DNA from: Acidobacteriota bacterium
GTDB taxonomy: Bacteria > Acidobacteriota > Thermoanaerobaculia > UBA5066
Direction: 5' to 3'
Assembly: GCA_008363385.1 (NCBI GenBank)
Contig: RHKY01000041.1
Location: 1-64,000 of the forward strand
Length of the DNA stretch: 64,000 nt
A model generated the notes under the pieces. The model was given only the letters and a program-made list of their open reading frames with translations. It was not told the DNA's origin and searched no databases. Shown piece after piece: positions 13,245-22,745 of this stretch (within the stretch, counting starts at the first letter, position 1; every line of letters starts with the position of its first letter). The translations under genes were made by a program, and so were the position numbers.

Positions 13245-15605
13245 TCACGGCGTCCGCAGCGAGAAGCTCCTGCGGGCCAGGCGGGCGGCGGGCTCTCCCT
13301 GCCGGACGGACCACGCCGCGTCCGGCGCGAGCGGGCCGAGCCGCTGGCGCGTCCCCGCGGCGTCGGGCCAGGTGACCTCGACGTCCAGGATCGACCCGCC
13401 GGACTCCACGAGCCGCCCGAGGCCGATCTCCTGCCTCAGGCTCGACGCGCCGAAGCTCCCCCCGCTCCCGACCGTCCGGTGGAGCCGGCGGACGGGCGCA
13501 CCCGACCGGTCGGCGAGCGTCACCTCGATCCGGGCGCCGACCGCCGAACGGTTGGCGCTCACCCCCTCGAGCCGGAGCGAGATCCAGTCGTTCCCGAAGC
13601 CGGGGTTCTCGAAGAGGGCGTTCGGGAACGCGTCCCCCGGAAAGGCGCCGCCCAGGACGACGTAGAGGTCCTGGTCGCCGTCGTCGTCCAGGTCGCCGAA
13701 GCCGACGCCGTGCCCCTTGGCGAGGCTCCCGACGTTGGCGGCCACCGTGACGTCCTCGAAGCGCTTGCCGCCGACGTTCCGGAAGGCGCGGTTGGGGACC
13801 TGGAACTCGAAGGGGGGCGTCCCGGTCCCGACGTAGAGGTCGAGGAAGCCGTCGTTGTCCAGGTCGCCGAAGTTGGCCCCCATGGCCGACATCGCGACCC
13901 AGAGCCCGGCGGCCCTCGTCACGTCTTCGAAGGTGCCGTCCCCGCGGTTCCGGTAGAGCCTCGGCTTGCCGTCCTCGGAAGCGACGCTCTTGCCGAGGAA
14001 TTCCGAGATCTCGTCGGCGGCCGACGTCTTCAGCTCGACCGGGAGCCCCCTCGGCGGGAAGGCCGCGTCGATCCGGGGGTAGCCGCCGACGAAGAGGTCT
14101 TCCCAGCCGTCGTCGTCGAAGTCGAAGAACCAGGCCGGGAAGCTCAGCTCCGGCGCCCCGACGCCGGCGTGCGCGGTCACGTCCGTGAACGACCACCTCC
14201 CGACCCGCCCGGGGCCGTCGTTGTGGAGGAGGACGTTGGTCGCGCCGTAGCGCGAGAGGAAGAGGTCGGGTCTCCCGTCGCGGTCGTAGTCGCCGAAGAC
14301 CGCCCCCTTGATCCACCCCTCGACGTCGAGGCCGAGCGACGGGAAGACGTCCTCGAACGTGCCGTCGCCCCGGTTGCGCCAGAGGTGCGCCGGAGGCTCG
14401 GCGGGCCCCGTCAGCCGGCGCCAGGTACCCATCATCCCGACGACGAGCCTCGCGATCGTCCCCGTCGCGACCCCCGGGAAGCCGAGCTCCGTCCCGACGA
14501 AGAGGTCCAGGTCCCCGTCGAGGTCGTAGTCCCCCCAGGCGGCCGCCTGCGTCGTCTCGAACCGGAGGATCCCGGAGCGGACGGTGACGTCCGTGAACCT
14601 CCCCCCGTCGTTCCTGAGGAGCGTGTTCGGCCAGCGGCCGTGCTCCATCTGCCACGCGCCGCGCAGGACGAGGACGTCGAGGTAGCCGTTGCCGTCGAAG
14701 TCGGCCGGGGCGAGGTCGAGGCCTCCCCGGATCCCCGCGAGCCCCGAGGCCTCCGTCACGTCCTCGAAGGAGCCGTCCCCGAGGTTCCGGAAGAGCCGCA
14801 GCTGCCCCTCGTCGGTCTCGATCGGATAGGACGCCGAGGCCATCACGTCGAGGAGCCCGTCCCCGTCGAAGTCGTCCAGGACGCAGCCCCCGGCGAGCCC
14901 GTTCACGCCGAGGCCCAGCGGCCCGGCCACCTCCGGAAACCTCGGGAAGGCACGCTTGGGCGCCCAGCGGGACGGGTCCAGGCGCCACTCGGGCCGGATC
15001 GCCTCCGGACCGTCCCCGAGGGTCTGGCGGGCGATCGTCAGGAGCCACCGGGAAAGGAGGTCCTCCGGGCGGCGCGCCAGGATCTTCTCCAGGGCCTCGA
15101 CGGCCGCCGTCGAGCCCCGGCGCTCCGTGTGGATCGCGCCGTCGCGGAGGGGGAAGAGACAGGAGTCGCCCGTGTGGCGCCCGACGCAGTTCTCCTGCTC
15201 CCCGAGCCTGAGGCAGGCGACCGCCCGCGGGAGCTCCACGCGCGGGATCCGCTCCTCGTCCGGGAGGCCGCGGCGGATCGCCTCCTCCAGGAGGAGGTCG
15301 TACAGCTCGACGGCTTCCGCCGCGCGGCCCACGCGAAGGAGCGCCAGCGCCAGCCGGAGCCGCCGGTCGAAACCCTCGGGCGAGCCGTCGTACCGGAAGC
15401 GCTCGAGCCGCTCGACGACCCGCGACTCGCCGACGAAGGGGGCCTCGGGCTGGATCTGCCGTCCGACGCGGTCGAGCAGCTCGGCGGTGCTGTCGGCCGG
15501 CGGGCTCTCCGGCGGGGGCGGAGGAGCGGCCGAGCGGCAGGCCGGGAGGAGAAGCGCCGCCAGGAGGGGAACGAGCCCGGCTGGGGGGAGACGGCGGGCG
15601 CTCAT
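13245..15605 (-). CDS. FG-GAP/VCBS-repeat lipoprotein with ASPIC/UnbV domain
   Basis: 786 residues. The signal ends in the lipobox LLLPAC (Cys 23), so it is a predicted lipoprotein. A helical TPR-like section (about 35-190) is followed by seven calcium-binding-type repeats with cores such as DFDGDGLLDV, DYDLDGDLDLF and DLDNDGFLDLYV, which form an integrin-like beta-propeller. The last ~100 residues are an ASPIC/UnbV domain (IGLGRL, VEVTWPDAAG). Its ATG overlaps the TGA of the upstream kinase gene, so the two are translationally coupled. Such proteins are extracytoplasmic binding scaffolds; the coupling suggests it may work with the receptor kinase. Confidence 0.88.
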   Translation of the reverse strand: MSARRLPPAGLVPLLAALLLPACRSAAPPPPPESPPADSTAELLDRVGRQIQPEAPFVGESRVVERLERFRYDGSPEGFDRRLRLALALLRVGRAAEAVELYDLLLEEAIRRGLPDEERIPRVELPRAVACLRLGEQENCVGRHTGDSCLFPLRDGAIHTERRGSTAAVEALEKILARRPEDLLSRWLLTIARQTLGDGPEAIRPEWRLDPSRWAPKRAFPRFPEVAGPLGLGVNGLAGGCVLDDFDGDGLLDVMASASYPIETDEGQLRLFRNLGDGSFEDVTEASGLAGIRGGLDLAPADFDGNGYLDVLVLRGAWQMEHGRWPNTLLRNDGGRFTDVTVRSGILRFETTQAAAWGDYDLDGDLDLFVGTELGFPGVATGTIARLVVGMMGTWRRLTGPAEPPAHLWRNRGDGTFEDVFPSLGLDVEGWIKGAVFGDYDRDGRPDLFLSRYGATNVLLHNDGPGRVGRWSFTDVTAHAGVGAPELSFPAWFFDFDDDGWEDLFVGGYPRIDAAFPPRGLPVELKTSAADEISEFLGKSVASEDGKPRLYRNRGDGTFEDVTRAAGLWVAMSAMGANFGDLDNDGFLDLYVGTGTPPFEFQVPNRAFRNVGGKRFEDVTVAANVGSLAKGHGVGFGDLDDDGDQDLYVVLGGAFPGDAFPNALFENPGFGNDWISLRLEGVSANRSAVGARIEVTLADRSGAPVRRLHRTVGSGGSFGASSLRQEIGLGRLVESGGSILDVEVTWPDAAGTRQRLGPLAPDAAWSVRQGEPAARLARRSFSLRTP

Positions 15606-18600
15606 CCGGGAAGGCCCCCGAACCGCCAGCCGGGGACCCCCTCCGGCATCCGGTCGAGGGCCGAAGCGAGCTCCTCGGCCCAGGCGGCGACGTCGGACGG
15701 GCGGTCGCGCGGCTCCTTGGCGAGCGCCGCCTCGAGGGCGGCCGCCGCTTCCTCCGGCACGCCGGGGAGGAGCGTCGAGATCGGCGCCGGCGACTCGACG
15801 AGGACGTTCACCATGACGCGCCCCACGTCCTCGCCGCCGATGGCGCGCTGCCCGGAGAGCGCCTCGTAGCAGACAGCGCCGAGCGAGTAGACGTCCGTCC
15901 GCGCGTCGAGGTTCCAGCCGCGCACCTGCTCGGGGGACATGTACTCCGGCGTCCCGACGATCATCCCGGTCTGCGTCAGCCCCTTCTCGTAGGTCATCGA
16001 CTTGGCCAGCCCGAAGTCGAGGACCTTCACCCGGAACCCGGCCGGGTCGTCCACGAGGAAGAGGTTCGCGGGCTTGACGTCGCGGTGGACGACCCCGGCC
16101 CGGTGCGCGGCCGAGAGCGCGGCGCCCGCCTCTCGCGCCAGCTGCGCGACCTGGCGCGACGTGCCGGGCCCGTCCCGCGAGAGGAGGTACGACAGGTCGT
16201 GGCCCGAGAGCTTCTCCATCACGAGGTACGCCGTGCCGTCCGGCAGCTCCCCCGAGTCGAACAGCCCGACGACGCCCGGGTGCGAAATCCTCGCGACGGC
16301 CTTGGCCTCGCGCTCGAAGCGGGCCTTCATCTCGGAGTCCCCGAAGTGCTCCGGGCGGATCAGCTTGATGGCCACGTCGCGCGCGAGCCGCTCGTCGCGG
16401 GCCGCGAGGATCGTCGCCATCCCTCCCTGCCCCAGGACGCGCTCGAAGCGGTACCGGCCGAGGAGCCGGAACGGGAGGGGGCGGGGTGTCTCGAGAGACG
16501 AGCCGTCCTCGGAGCAGGCCGCGGCCGTCTGGTCGAAGCAGCGCCCGCAGAGCGGGCAGACCTGGAGGGTCGCGATCCCCTTCTCGTGCATCTCGCGGAG
16601 CGTGGCCGCGCGCTTCTCGTGGAGCGCAGCGAGCCGGCGGCGCATGTGGGTCATGTCCAGGGCCGCCCCGAGCTGGTGCGCGAAGCCCCCGACCAGACGC
16701 CGCTCCGTCTCGTCCCAGACGACCGACGAGCCCTGGACCAGGAGGGCCCCTCGGAGCTCGGCGCTCATGCCCGAGACCGGGACGAGCGTCCCTCCGGCGC
16801 CCGCCGAGGGCGCCCGCGTCGGGCCCGGCCCCGCGGCTCGGAGCTCCTCGACCGAGGGGGGCGGAAGCTCGTCGTCCGACAGCGGGACGACGGAGTCGCC
16901 CTGCACCTCGAAGACGCCGATCCGCTCCGCCCCGATGGCCGAGGCGACCTCGGCCGCCAGGGCCGCCGACCACTGCGCGACGTTCTCCGACGGGGCCGGG
17001 CTGGCCTCCAGGAGGCGCGCGATCTCCTCCTGCGCCTTGACCAGGCGCTGGTTGGCGTTGGCCAGCGCGTCGGTCCTCTCGGCGACCACCCGCTCCAGCT
17101 CCTGGTTCCGCCGCCTGAGCAGGAGCGTCCGCGAGCGGTGCGCCCCGGCGACGAGGCCGAGGAGGGCGAGGAGGGCCGCGGCACGGAAGGGCGTGGTCAT
17201 CCAGAAGGGCGGGCGGACGCGGACGGGGAGCTCGACGACGTCCCCCCAGAGCCCCGATTCGTTGACCGCCTGGACGAGGAGGCGGAGGTCCCCCGCCGGG
17301 AGGTTGGTGTAGCGGAGCTCCGGCGAGCGGCGGGGAGGCAGCCACGACTCCTCGAGCCCTGCGAGGCGGGCGCGGTAGGCGGTCCGGTTGCGCGAGCGGA
17401 AGGAGAGGACGGCGACGCGGAAGGCCAGGGACCGCTCGGACCACGAGAGCGTGAGCGACGCCGGGAACGCGACCGTCCGCTCCGGCAGCTCGGCGGCCTC
17501 GACGACGACCCGGGGCGGGTGCGCGTTCGGGCGGTGCGCCGCGGGGTCGTACCGCGACAGCCCCGAGACGGTCCCCACCCAGACCACGCCGTCGCGGTCG
17601 GCGTGGAAGGCGTTGAGGTTCGTCTCCCAGCCGGCGAGGCCGTCGTCGGGCGTGAACGGCTCCACGGCGTCAGAGGCCCCGAAGCGGTAGACGCCCCGCG
17701 TCGTCCCGGCCCAGACGGTCCCGCTCCCGTCCTCGCCGATGAAGTAGACGTAAGGGCTGCCGAGCCTCTCCGTCAGGAGCGTCCAGGACCCGTCCGCCTC
17801 CAGCCGGGCCAGGCCGCTGCTGCTCCCGGCCCACAGGCGCCCCTTGCCGTCCTCGAACAGCTTGTTGACGTACGGCCGCCTCATCGCCTCGGGGGGGTCG
17901 GGGAGCGGCAGGACCCGCTCGCCGTCGCAGGCGGCGACCCGCCCGCCGAACGCCGCCCAGACGCCGCCCGCGCTCCGCCGGGCCACGGCGTGCGCCAGGT
18001 CGATCCTCGTCCCGTCCGGCAGCCGGTCGAAGACGCGGGAGGTCCCGTCGGGGCGAAGGACGGCGAGCCCCCCCTTCACGCCCCGGCTCCCGACCCAGAG
18101 GCTGCCGCCGGCGTCGAAGGCGAAGCCCCAGACGTCGGCGCTGACCGTGGGTGCCAGCTCCTCGACAGGCCCGAGCCGCGCCGAGCCGGGGCGCCGGCGC
18201 TGGAGCCCTCCCTCGGACCAGACCCAGAGGGTCCCCTCCGGCCCCTCCTCCGCGCGGAAGACGAGGTCGTTGGCCAGCCCCTGCGCCGCCCCGACGACCT
18301 CGACGACGCGCGGCTCGGGCGTCCTTCGCAGCCTCGCCGCGCCGCGGAGCGTGCCGACCCAGAGGGTCCCGTCCGAGGCGACCTCGCTCACCGAGAAGAC
18401 GCACTCCGACGGGAGCCCCTCGGCCGGGCCCAGGTTCCGCACCAGCGTCCCGCGGAAGCGCGCCAGGCCCCCCACGTCGGTCCCCACCCAGACGTTCTCC
18501 TCCCGGTCCTCGAACGCGAAGTTGACGACGTTCGAGGGAAGCCCGCTCTCCGTGCTCCAGCGCTCGAAGACGGCGGACCCCGGACGGCGGAGGAAGAGCC

Positions 18601-19399
18601 CCGAGTCGTTCGTCGCCACGTAGAACGTCCCCGACGCCCCGGTGGAGATCCGGTAGACCGCGCGAGCCCCCGGCGACAGGAGCGGGACCGGGGCCCAGCG
18701 AGAGCCCGCCCCGAGCCAGAGCCCCCGCGTCGCGGTCCCGACCCAGAGCCCCTCGGACGTCAGCGCCAGGGCGCGGGCGTCCTCGCAGAGGCCGGGGGGG
18801 CAGCTCTCCCGTTCCGTGCCCCGCGCCCCGATCCGGAAGACGCCGCGGCTCGTCGCCGCCCACGCCTCCTCCCCCGCCGCCAGGACGTCGTAGACGACCG
18901 CCGGCTCGGAGGGCCCGCCGAGGACGGGCACGCAGGCCCCGGACTCGCACCGGAGGACCCCTTCCTCCGTCCCGAGCCAGATCCGGCCCCGCGAGTCCTC
19001 CGCCACCGCCCGGCACCGGGCGCTCCCCGCGGGCTCGAACCGCTCGAGGCGACGGTCGCGGAAGCGGGCCACCCCGGCCGCCGTCCCGATCCAGAGCGTC
19101 CCCTCCCGGTCGAGGAGGAGCTCCTGGATGAAGTTGGACGGGAGGCCGTCCTTCGTCGTGAACGTCGCGATCGCGGCGCTGTCGAACCGGGCGAGGCCCC
19201 CCAGCGTCGCGATCCAGAGGAAGCCGTCCCGGTCCTGCGCCATCGACGGGACCTGCGACTGCGGGAGCCCGTCCGAAAGCGAGATCACCTCGAACGGGAG
19301 CTGCGCCGGGGCGGGCGAGGAGAGCGCGAGGAGGACAGGCAGGACGAGGGTCGCGCCGAACGGGCGGGACCTGGCGCCGGACGGACCCGTGGCCACCAC
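15602..19399 (-). CDS. Two-component-type propeller receptor fused to Ser/Thr protein kinase
   Basis: 1265 residues. After a signal peptide come two seven-bladed propellers built from Reg_prop repeats (GLPSN, LWIGTxxGLxRF) to about residue 610. A Y_Y_Y domain follows (about 665-725), then one membrane helix (about 733-755), a coiled coil, a GAF-like region (about 800-920) and a zinc-ribbon-like CPLCGRC plus distal Cys (about 946). The C-terminus is a complete Hanks kinase with LGQGGMA, VAIKL, HRDVKPAN (about 1105), DFGLAKS and GTPEYMSPEQ. In hybrid two-component systems the same sensor ends in a histidine kinase; here the output is Ser/Thr phosphorylation. The start is GTG 19399 with GAGGAGG adjacent; GTG 19396 is an alternative. 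It heads an operon with the FG-GAP lipoprotein. Confidence 0.9.
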   Translation of the reverse strand: MVATGPSGARSRPFGATLVLPVLLALSSPAPAQLPFEVISLSDGLPQSQVPSMAQDRDGFLWIATLGGLARFDSAAIATFTTKDGLPSNFIQELLLDREGTLWIGTAAGVARFRDRRLERFEPAGSARCRAVAEDSRGRIWLGTEEGVLRCESGACVPVLGGPSEPAVVYDVLAAGEEAWAATSRGVFRIGARGTERESCPPGLCEDARALALTSEGLWVGTATRGLWLGAGSRWAPVPLLSPGARAVYRISTGASGTFYVATNDSGLFLRRPGSAVFERWSTESGLPSNVVNFAFEDREENVWVGTDVGGLARFRGTLVRNLGPAEGLPSECVFSVSEVASDGTLWVGTLRGAARLRRTPEPRVVEVVGAAQGLANDLVFRAEEGPEGTLWVWSEGGLQRRRPGSARLGPVEELAPTVSADVWGFAFDAGGSLWVGSRGVKGGLAVLRPDGTSRVFDRLPDGTRIDLAHAVARRSAGGVWAAFGGRVAACDGERVLPLPDPPEAMRRPYVNKLFEDGKGRLWAGSSSGLARLEADGSWTLLTERLGSPYVYFIGEDGSGTVWAGTTRGVYRFGASDAVEPFTPDDGLAGWETNLNAFHADRDGVVWVGTVSGLSRYDPAAHRPNAHPPRVVVEAAELPERTVAFPASLTLSWSERSLAFRVAVLSFRSRNRTAYRARLAGLEESWLPPRRSPELRYTNLPAGDLRLLVQAVNESGLWGDVVELPVRVRPPFWMTTPFRAAALLALLGLVAGAHRSRTLLLRRRNQELERVVAERTDALANANQRLVKAQEEIARLLEASPAPSENVAQWSAALAAEVASAIGAERIGVFEVQGDSVVPLSDDELPPPSVEELRAAGPGPTRAPSAGAGGTLVPVSGMSAELRGALLVQGSSVVWDETERRLVGGFAHQLGAALDMTHMRRRLAALHEKRAATLREMHEKGIATLQVCPLCGRCFDQTAAACSEDGSSLETPRPLPFRLLGRYRFERVLGQGGMATILAARDERLARDVAIKLIRPEHFGDSEMKARFEREAKAVARISHPGVVGLFDSGELPDGTAYLVMEKLSGHDLSYLLSRDGPGTSRQVAQLAREAGAALSAAHRAGVVHRDVKPANLFLVDDPAGFRVKVLDFGLAKSMTYEKGLTQTGMIVGTPEYMSPEQVRGWNLDARTDVYSLGAVCYEALSGQRAIGGEDVGRVMVNVLVESPAPISTLLPGVPEEAAAALEAALAKEPRDRPSDVAAWAEELASALDRMPEGVPGWRFGGLPG

Positions 19400-19500
19400 G
19401 CCTCCTCAGACCTCCGGGCTTCCATCATCTCACCGGGCTCCGATGCCCGTCCTCCCTGCCCGGCACGACGGGCACCGTGGTGGACGCGTCCGGCCGGGCG

Positions 19501-19528
19501 CCAGAGGCCGCCTCCGGGCGGCCTCTGG
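19501..19528 (-). terminator. Terminator of the carbonic anhydrase gene
   Basis: A perfect 12-bp stem (CCAGAGGCCGCC/GGCGGCCTCTGG) with a 4-nt loop starts 5 nt past the stop codon of the minus-strand carbonic anhydrase gene. No U tract is present. Confidence 0.6.
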
Positions 19529-19533
19529 CCGCG

Positions 19534-20175
19534 TCACGGCGAGGGGGCCTGGCGGGACGGGGGCTCGAGGAAGCGGACGACGCCCGTCGACAGCTCGTAG
19601 ACCGCTCCCACGAGCTTCATCACGCCCTCGGCCTCCCGGGCCTTCGCCTCGGGCGTCTCGAGGATCCGCTGCACCGTCCACCGGACGTTCGCCTCGACGG
19701 CGGCGCGGAGCTGCGCCTCCTCCGGGAGCCCCGGGTCGACGGATCCGAGGGCGGGCAGGATCCCCTCGAGGAGCGCCTCGATCCGGCTCCGCTCGCGCGC
19801 GCCGTGCCGGAGCGCCCGGAGGGCGGCCTGGACGGCACCGCACCCCTCGTGCCCGAGGACGACGAACAGGGGGGTCTTCAGGTGGACCCCGGCGTACTGC
19901 ATCGTGCCGGCCACCTCGTCCGAGAGGACGTTCCCGGCCAGCCGGATGACGAACAGCTCGCCGAAGCCGGCGTCGAAGACGAGCTCGGGAGGGACCCGCG
20001 AGTCGCTGCAGCCGAGGATGGTCACGTACGGCTGCTGGCCCTTCGCGAGAGCCGCCAAGACCTCCTTCTGAACGGTCGGGAAGCGCGCCTCTCCCCTCAC
20101 GAAGCGGGCGTTTCCCTCCGCCAGGCGGGCGAGCGCCTCCCCGGCGGTGAAGCGGGTCCCGGCGTCCTGTCCCAT
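19534..20175 (-). CDS. Beta-class carbonic anhydrase
   Basis: 213 residues. The zinc ligands of the beta class are present: Cys in GCSDSRVPPE with the Asp-Arg dyad, and His and Cys in GHEGCGAVQ. NVLSDEVAGTMQYA and the LVGAVYELSTG C-terminal strand also match. It hydrates CO2 to bicarbonate. ATG 20175 is chosen because GGGGAGGGG lies just before it and homology begins at FTAGEALARLAEGN; the frame continues 25 codons further upstream. It is divergent from the Mla-like operon. Confidence 0.93.
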   Translation of the reverse strand: MGQDAGTRFTAGEALARLAEGNARFVRGEARFPTVQKEVLAALAKGQQPYVTILGCSDSRVPPELVFDAGFGELFVIRLAGNVLSDEVAGTMQYAGVHLKTPLFVVLGHEGCGAVQAALRALRHGARERSRIEALLEGILPALGSVDPGLPEEAQLRAAVEANVRWTVQRILETPEAKAREAEGVMKLVGAVYELSTGVVRFLEPPSRQAPSP

Positions 20176-20279
20176 TCGACCCCTCCCCGGCGCAGTCTCG
20201 GGCAGCGGTTCGGCCGGCGTCAACCGGACCGACGGTCTCTCCGCCGGCACGGCGCGATGCGAGAATCCCTCCGAGGGCG

Positions 20280-21107
20280 ATGGACCCGACGGCGCGCTCG
20301 TCGCAGGGCGACCCGGTTCCGCGCGGCCTCCTCGCGGGAGCGGGGGCCCGGCTGCGGCTCTCCCTGGCGCGCCTCGGCTCGGTCGCGTGGCTCGGCGGGG
20401 AGTCGCTCTCCGCCCTCCTCTCCCTGCGCGGCGGCGCGTGGGGCGTCTTCTGGCAGACCTTCCGGAACCAGGTCCGGTTCACCGCGCTCGACGCCCTCCC
20501 GCTCGCGGCGGTGACGGCCCTCCTCCTGGGCGGGGTCGCCCTCTTCCAGGCCCTGGGGGAGCTCTCGGGTCTGGGGCTGGAGGCGCAGCTGAGCCAGCTG
20601 ATGGCGCTCCTCGTGGTGCGGGAGCTCGGGCCGGTCCTCGTCGCGATCCTGGTCGTCGGGCGGAGCGGGACGGCCATCGCGGCGGAGATGGCGTCGATGA
20701 AGCTCGACGGGGAGGTGGACACGCTCTGGGCGACGGGGGTCGACCCGGTCGCCTACCTCCTGGCGCCGCGGCTCGCCGCGGGGGTCGTCTCGCTCCTCGT
20801 CCTCGTCGTGCTCTTCGACGCCGTGGCGCTGGTCGGCGGCTTCGTCGTCGCCTCGCTCCGGTTCCCTCTCTCTCTCCGCCTCTACCTCTCCGCCCTCGAG
20901 GTGGCCGTCGGAGGGGCCGAGGTGGCCGGGACCTTCCTGAAGGCCGCCTCGTTCGGCCTGACCATCCCGCTCGTCGCCTGCCACTCGGGCCTGAGGCTCT
21001 CGGGGAGCTCGACCGAGATCCCGCAGGTGGTGACGCGGGCCACGGTCGAGTCGATGCTCGCGATCTTCGTCCTGAGCGCGATCGTGTCGGTGGCCTGCTA
21101 TGCCTGA
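20280..21107 (+). CDS. mlaE: MlaE-family ABC permease
   Basis: 275 residues with about five to six membrane helices. The conserved MlaE core is visible: RELGPVLVAILVVGRSGTA, IAAEMASMK, then DTLWATGVDP and LVACHSGLRLSG. In Mla/Mce transporters this subunit forms the inner-membrane channel for phospholipids between inner and outer membrane. An unusual ~60-residue N-terminal extension includes a predicted interface helix, as in other members. It overlaps the next gene by 8 nt. A GAGAAT box lies 13 nt before the ATG. Confidence 0.9.
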   Translation: MDPTARSSQGDPVPRGLLAGAGARLRLSLARLGSVAWLGGESLSALLSLRGGAWGVFWQTFRNQVRFTALDALPLAAVTALLLGGVALFQALGELSGLGLEAQLSQLMALLVVRELGPVLVAILVVGRSGTAIAAEMASMKLDGEVDTLWATGVDPVAYLLAPRLAAGVVSLLVLVVLFDAVALVGGFVVASLRFPLSLRLYLSALEVAVGGAEVAGTFLKAASFGLTIPLVACHSGLRLSGSSTEIPQVVTRATVESMLAIFVLSAIVSVACYA

Positions 21108-21789
21108 CCCCGGCCCGGCCCCGCTCGTCGCCTTCGAGGGCGTCACCCTCCGCGCGCCGGGGGGACGGACGGTCTTCGAGCGGCTCGACTGGCAGCTCCC
21201 GCGGGGCGGGCGCGTGCGGGTCGCCGGGGGGCGCGGCAGCGGGGGGACGGCGCTCCTGCGCCTCTGCGCGGGGCTCGCGCAGCCGCAGGAGGGACGGGTC
21301 GTCCTGGACGGAGTCCCGCACGACCCGCTCGCGCGGTCGCACCCGTTCCTCCGCCGCGGCGCCCTGGGCTGGGTCCCGCAGGGCGGGGGGCTCGTCGCCA
21401 ACCTGACGCTGGCCGAGAACGTCGCCCTCCCTCTCCGGTTCGTGGGCGGGGTCCCCCGAGCGGAGGCCGAGGCGCGGGCCGCCGAGGCGCTCGACGGGCT
21501 CGGCCTCGGAGGCGACGCGGACCTGCGGCCCCACGCGCTCTCGCCGGGCGAGCGGCAGCTGGGGGCGATGGCCCGGTCGGCGCTGATGGAGGCCGAGCTG
21601 TGGCTGATGGACCGGCCCCTGGACGCGCTGGACGAGGAGGGCCTCGAGCGGGCCCGGCGCCTCCTGGCAGGCCTGCCGGGGCCGCCGGCGACGACGTTCC
21701 TCTTCGTCGGGGAGGGCCCGCGGTACCGGGAGCTGGCCGGGGACGTCCTCCGCCTGCGGGAGGCGCCGGCCGCGGAGGAGTCGACGTGA
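21100..21789 (+). CDS. MlaF-like ABC ATPase, catalytically degenerate
   Basis: 229 residues with ABC ATPase order and spacing, but key residues are lost. Walker A reads GGRGSGGT (43-50), with Gly 49 at the position of the invariant Lys. Walker B ends LWLMDRP, with Arg 172 in place of the catalytic Glu. The switch His position in FLFVGEG is Glu 205. The Q-loop Gln (94) and the signature LSPGE (147-151) remain. The frame is intact and overlaps both neighbours, so this is not simple decay. It probably binds MlaE structurally, and either hydrolyses ATP poorly or not at all. By position it is the MlaF counterpart. Confidence 0.85.
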   Translation: MPDPGPAPLVAFEGVTLRAPGGRTVFERLDWQLPRGGRVRVAGGRGSGGTALLRLCAGLAQPQEGRVVLDGVPHDPLARSHPFLRRGALGWVPQGGGLVANLTLAENVALPLRFVGGVPRAEAEARAAEALDGLGLGGDADLRPHALSPGERQLGAMARSALMEAELWLMDRPLDALDEEGLERARRLLAGLPGPPATTFLFVGEGPRYRELAGDVLRLREAPAAEEST

Positions 21790-22745
21790 AGCTCGAACGG
21801 GACGACGCCAAGGTCGGCTGCCTGGTCCTCGTCGCGCTGGCGCTCTTCGCCTCGTTCGCCCTCCACCGCACGCTGCGCCTGCTGCTGAAGCGCGAGGCCC
21901 TCTACACGGTGCGCATGACGAGCGTGGCGGACCTCCCGGTGGGGACGGAGGTCCTCCTGCAGGGGCTGCGCGTGGGAGAGGTCCGCGCCATCGAGATGGA
22001 GCGAACGGGGACCGAGTACCGCTTCGTCACGACGATCGGCCTCCGGCCCGACGTGGTCCTCTGGCGCGGGACGAGGGGCGTCCTGGTGACGCGGGTCGTC
22101 GGCGGGGCGTTCCTGGACCTCAGGCTCCCGCCCCCCGCCGAGCGCCGGGTGGCGCTGGCGCCGGGCGAGCCGCTGGAGGGGGAGACGGGCGCGTCGCTGA
22201 CCGGGCTCCTCGCGGACGTCACGGTCCTGACCGCGAACCTCGACGGGCTCGTCTCCGACCTGCGACGGAACCTCGAGCCCGGCCGCCTCGAGGCGACCCT
22301 CGGGCTGCCCGAGGTCCGAAGGACCCTCGCGGAGGCGCGGGCCGCGCTGGGGCACCTGGGCACCGCGTCCCTCGCCACCCAGAAGACCTTCGCCCACGCG
22401 GAGAGGACGCTGGACGCGTTCGACCGCGACGCGGCGAGCCTGGAGAGGAGCCTGCGGGTGCTCGAGGTGCTGATGGAGCGGCGCCAGGTCGACCTCGACA
22501 CGCTGATCGTCCAGCTCGTCCGGACCGTCCAGCAGTACGAGGTCTTGGGGAAGGACCTCGAGGCCCTGCTGAAGGAGGCCGGTCCCGACGCGACGAGCAG
22601 CCTAAGGGCCCTGCACCAGACCCTCGAGTCGACGCGGGAGCTGATCGAGCTCTTGAAGGCCAAGCCGAACCGCCTCGTCTTCGGGACCCCCAGCGAGGAG
22701 GAGCGCGAGGAGGCGAAGAAGAAGGCCGACGAGACGCACCGGTAG
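21786..22745 (+). CDS. mlaD: MlaD-family MCE-domain protein
   Basis: 319 residues. A short N-terminal anchor helix (about 12-30) precedes the MCE domain (about 38-125: LPVGTEVLLQGLRVGEVRAIEM, with GGAFLDLRLP). A long helical coiled-coil tail follows (about 140-300), as in MCE proteins that build tunnels or needle-like tubes. The GTG start overlaps the previous stop (GTGA) and has GGAGGAG upstream. It delivers or receives lipids in the periplasm with the MlaE homologue. Confidence 0.88.
   Translation: MKLERDDAKVGCLVLVALALFASFALHRTLRLLLKREALYTVRMTSVADLPVGTEVLLQGLRVGEVRAIEMERTGTEYRFVTTIGLRPDVVLWRGTRGVLVTRVVGGAFLDLRLPPPAERRVALAPGEPLEGETGASLTGLLADVTVLTANLDGLVSDLRRNLEPGRLEATLGLPEVRRTLAEARAALGHLGTASLATQKTFAHAERTLDAFDRDAASLERSLRVLEVLMERRQVDLDTLIVQLVRTVQQYEVLGKDLEALLKEAGPDATSSLRALHQTLESTRELIELLKAKPNRLVFGTPSEEEREEAKKKADETHR

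Noticed and set aside
20218-20223. TTGACG as -35 of the carbonic anhydrase promoter
   Set aside because: The best downstream hexamer at 17-18 nt (GAGACT) is a poor -10, so I did not list it.
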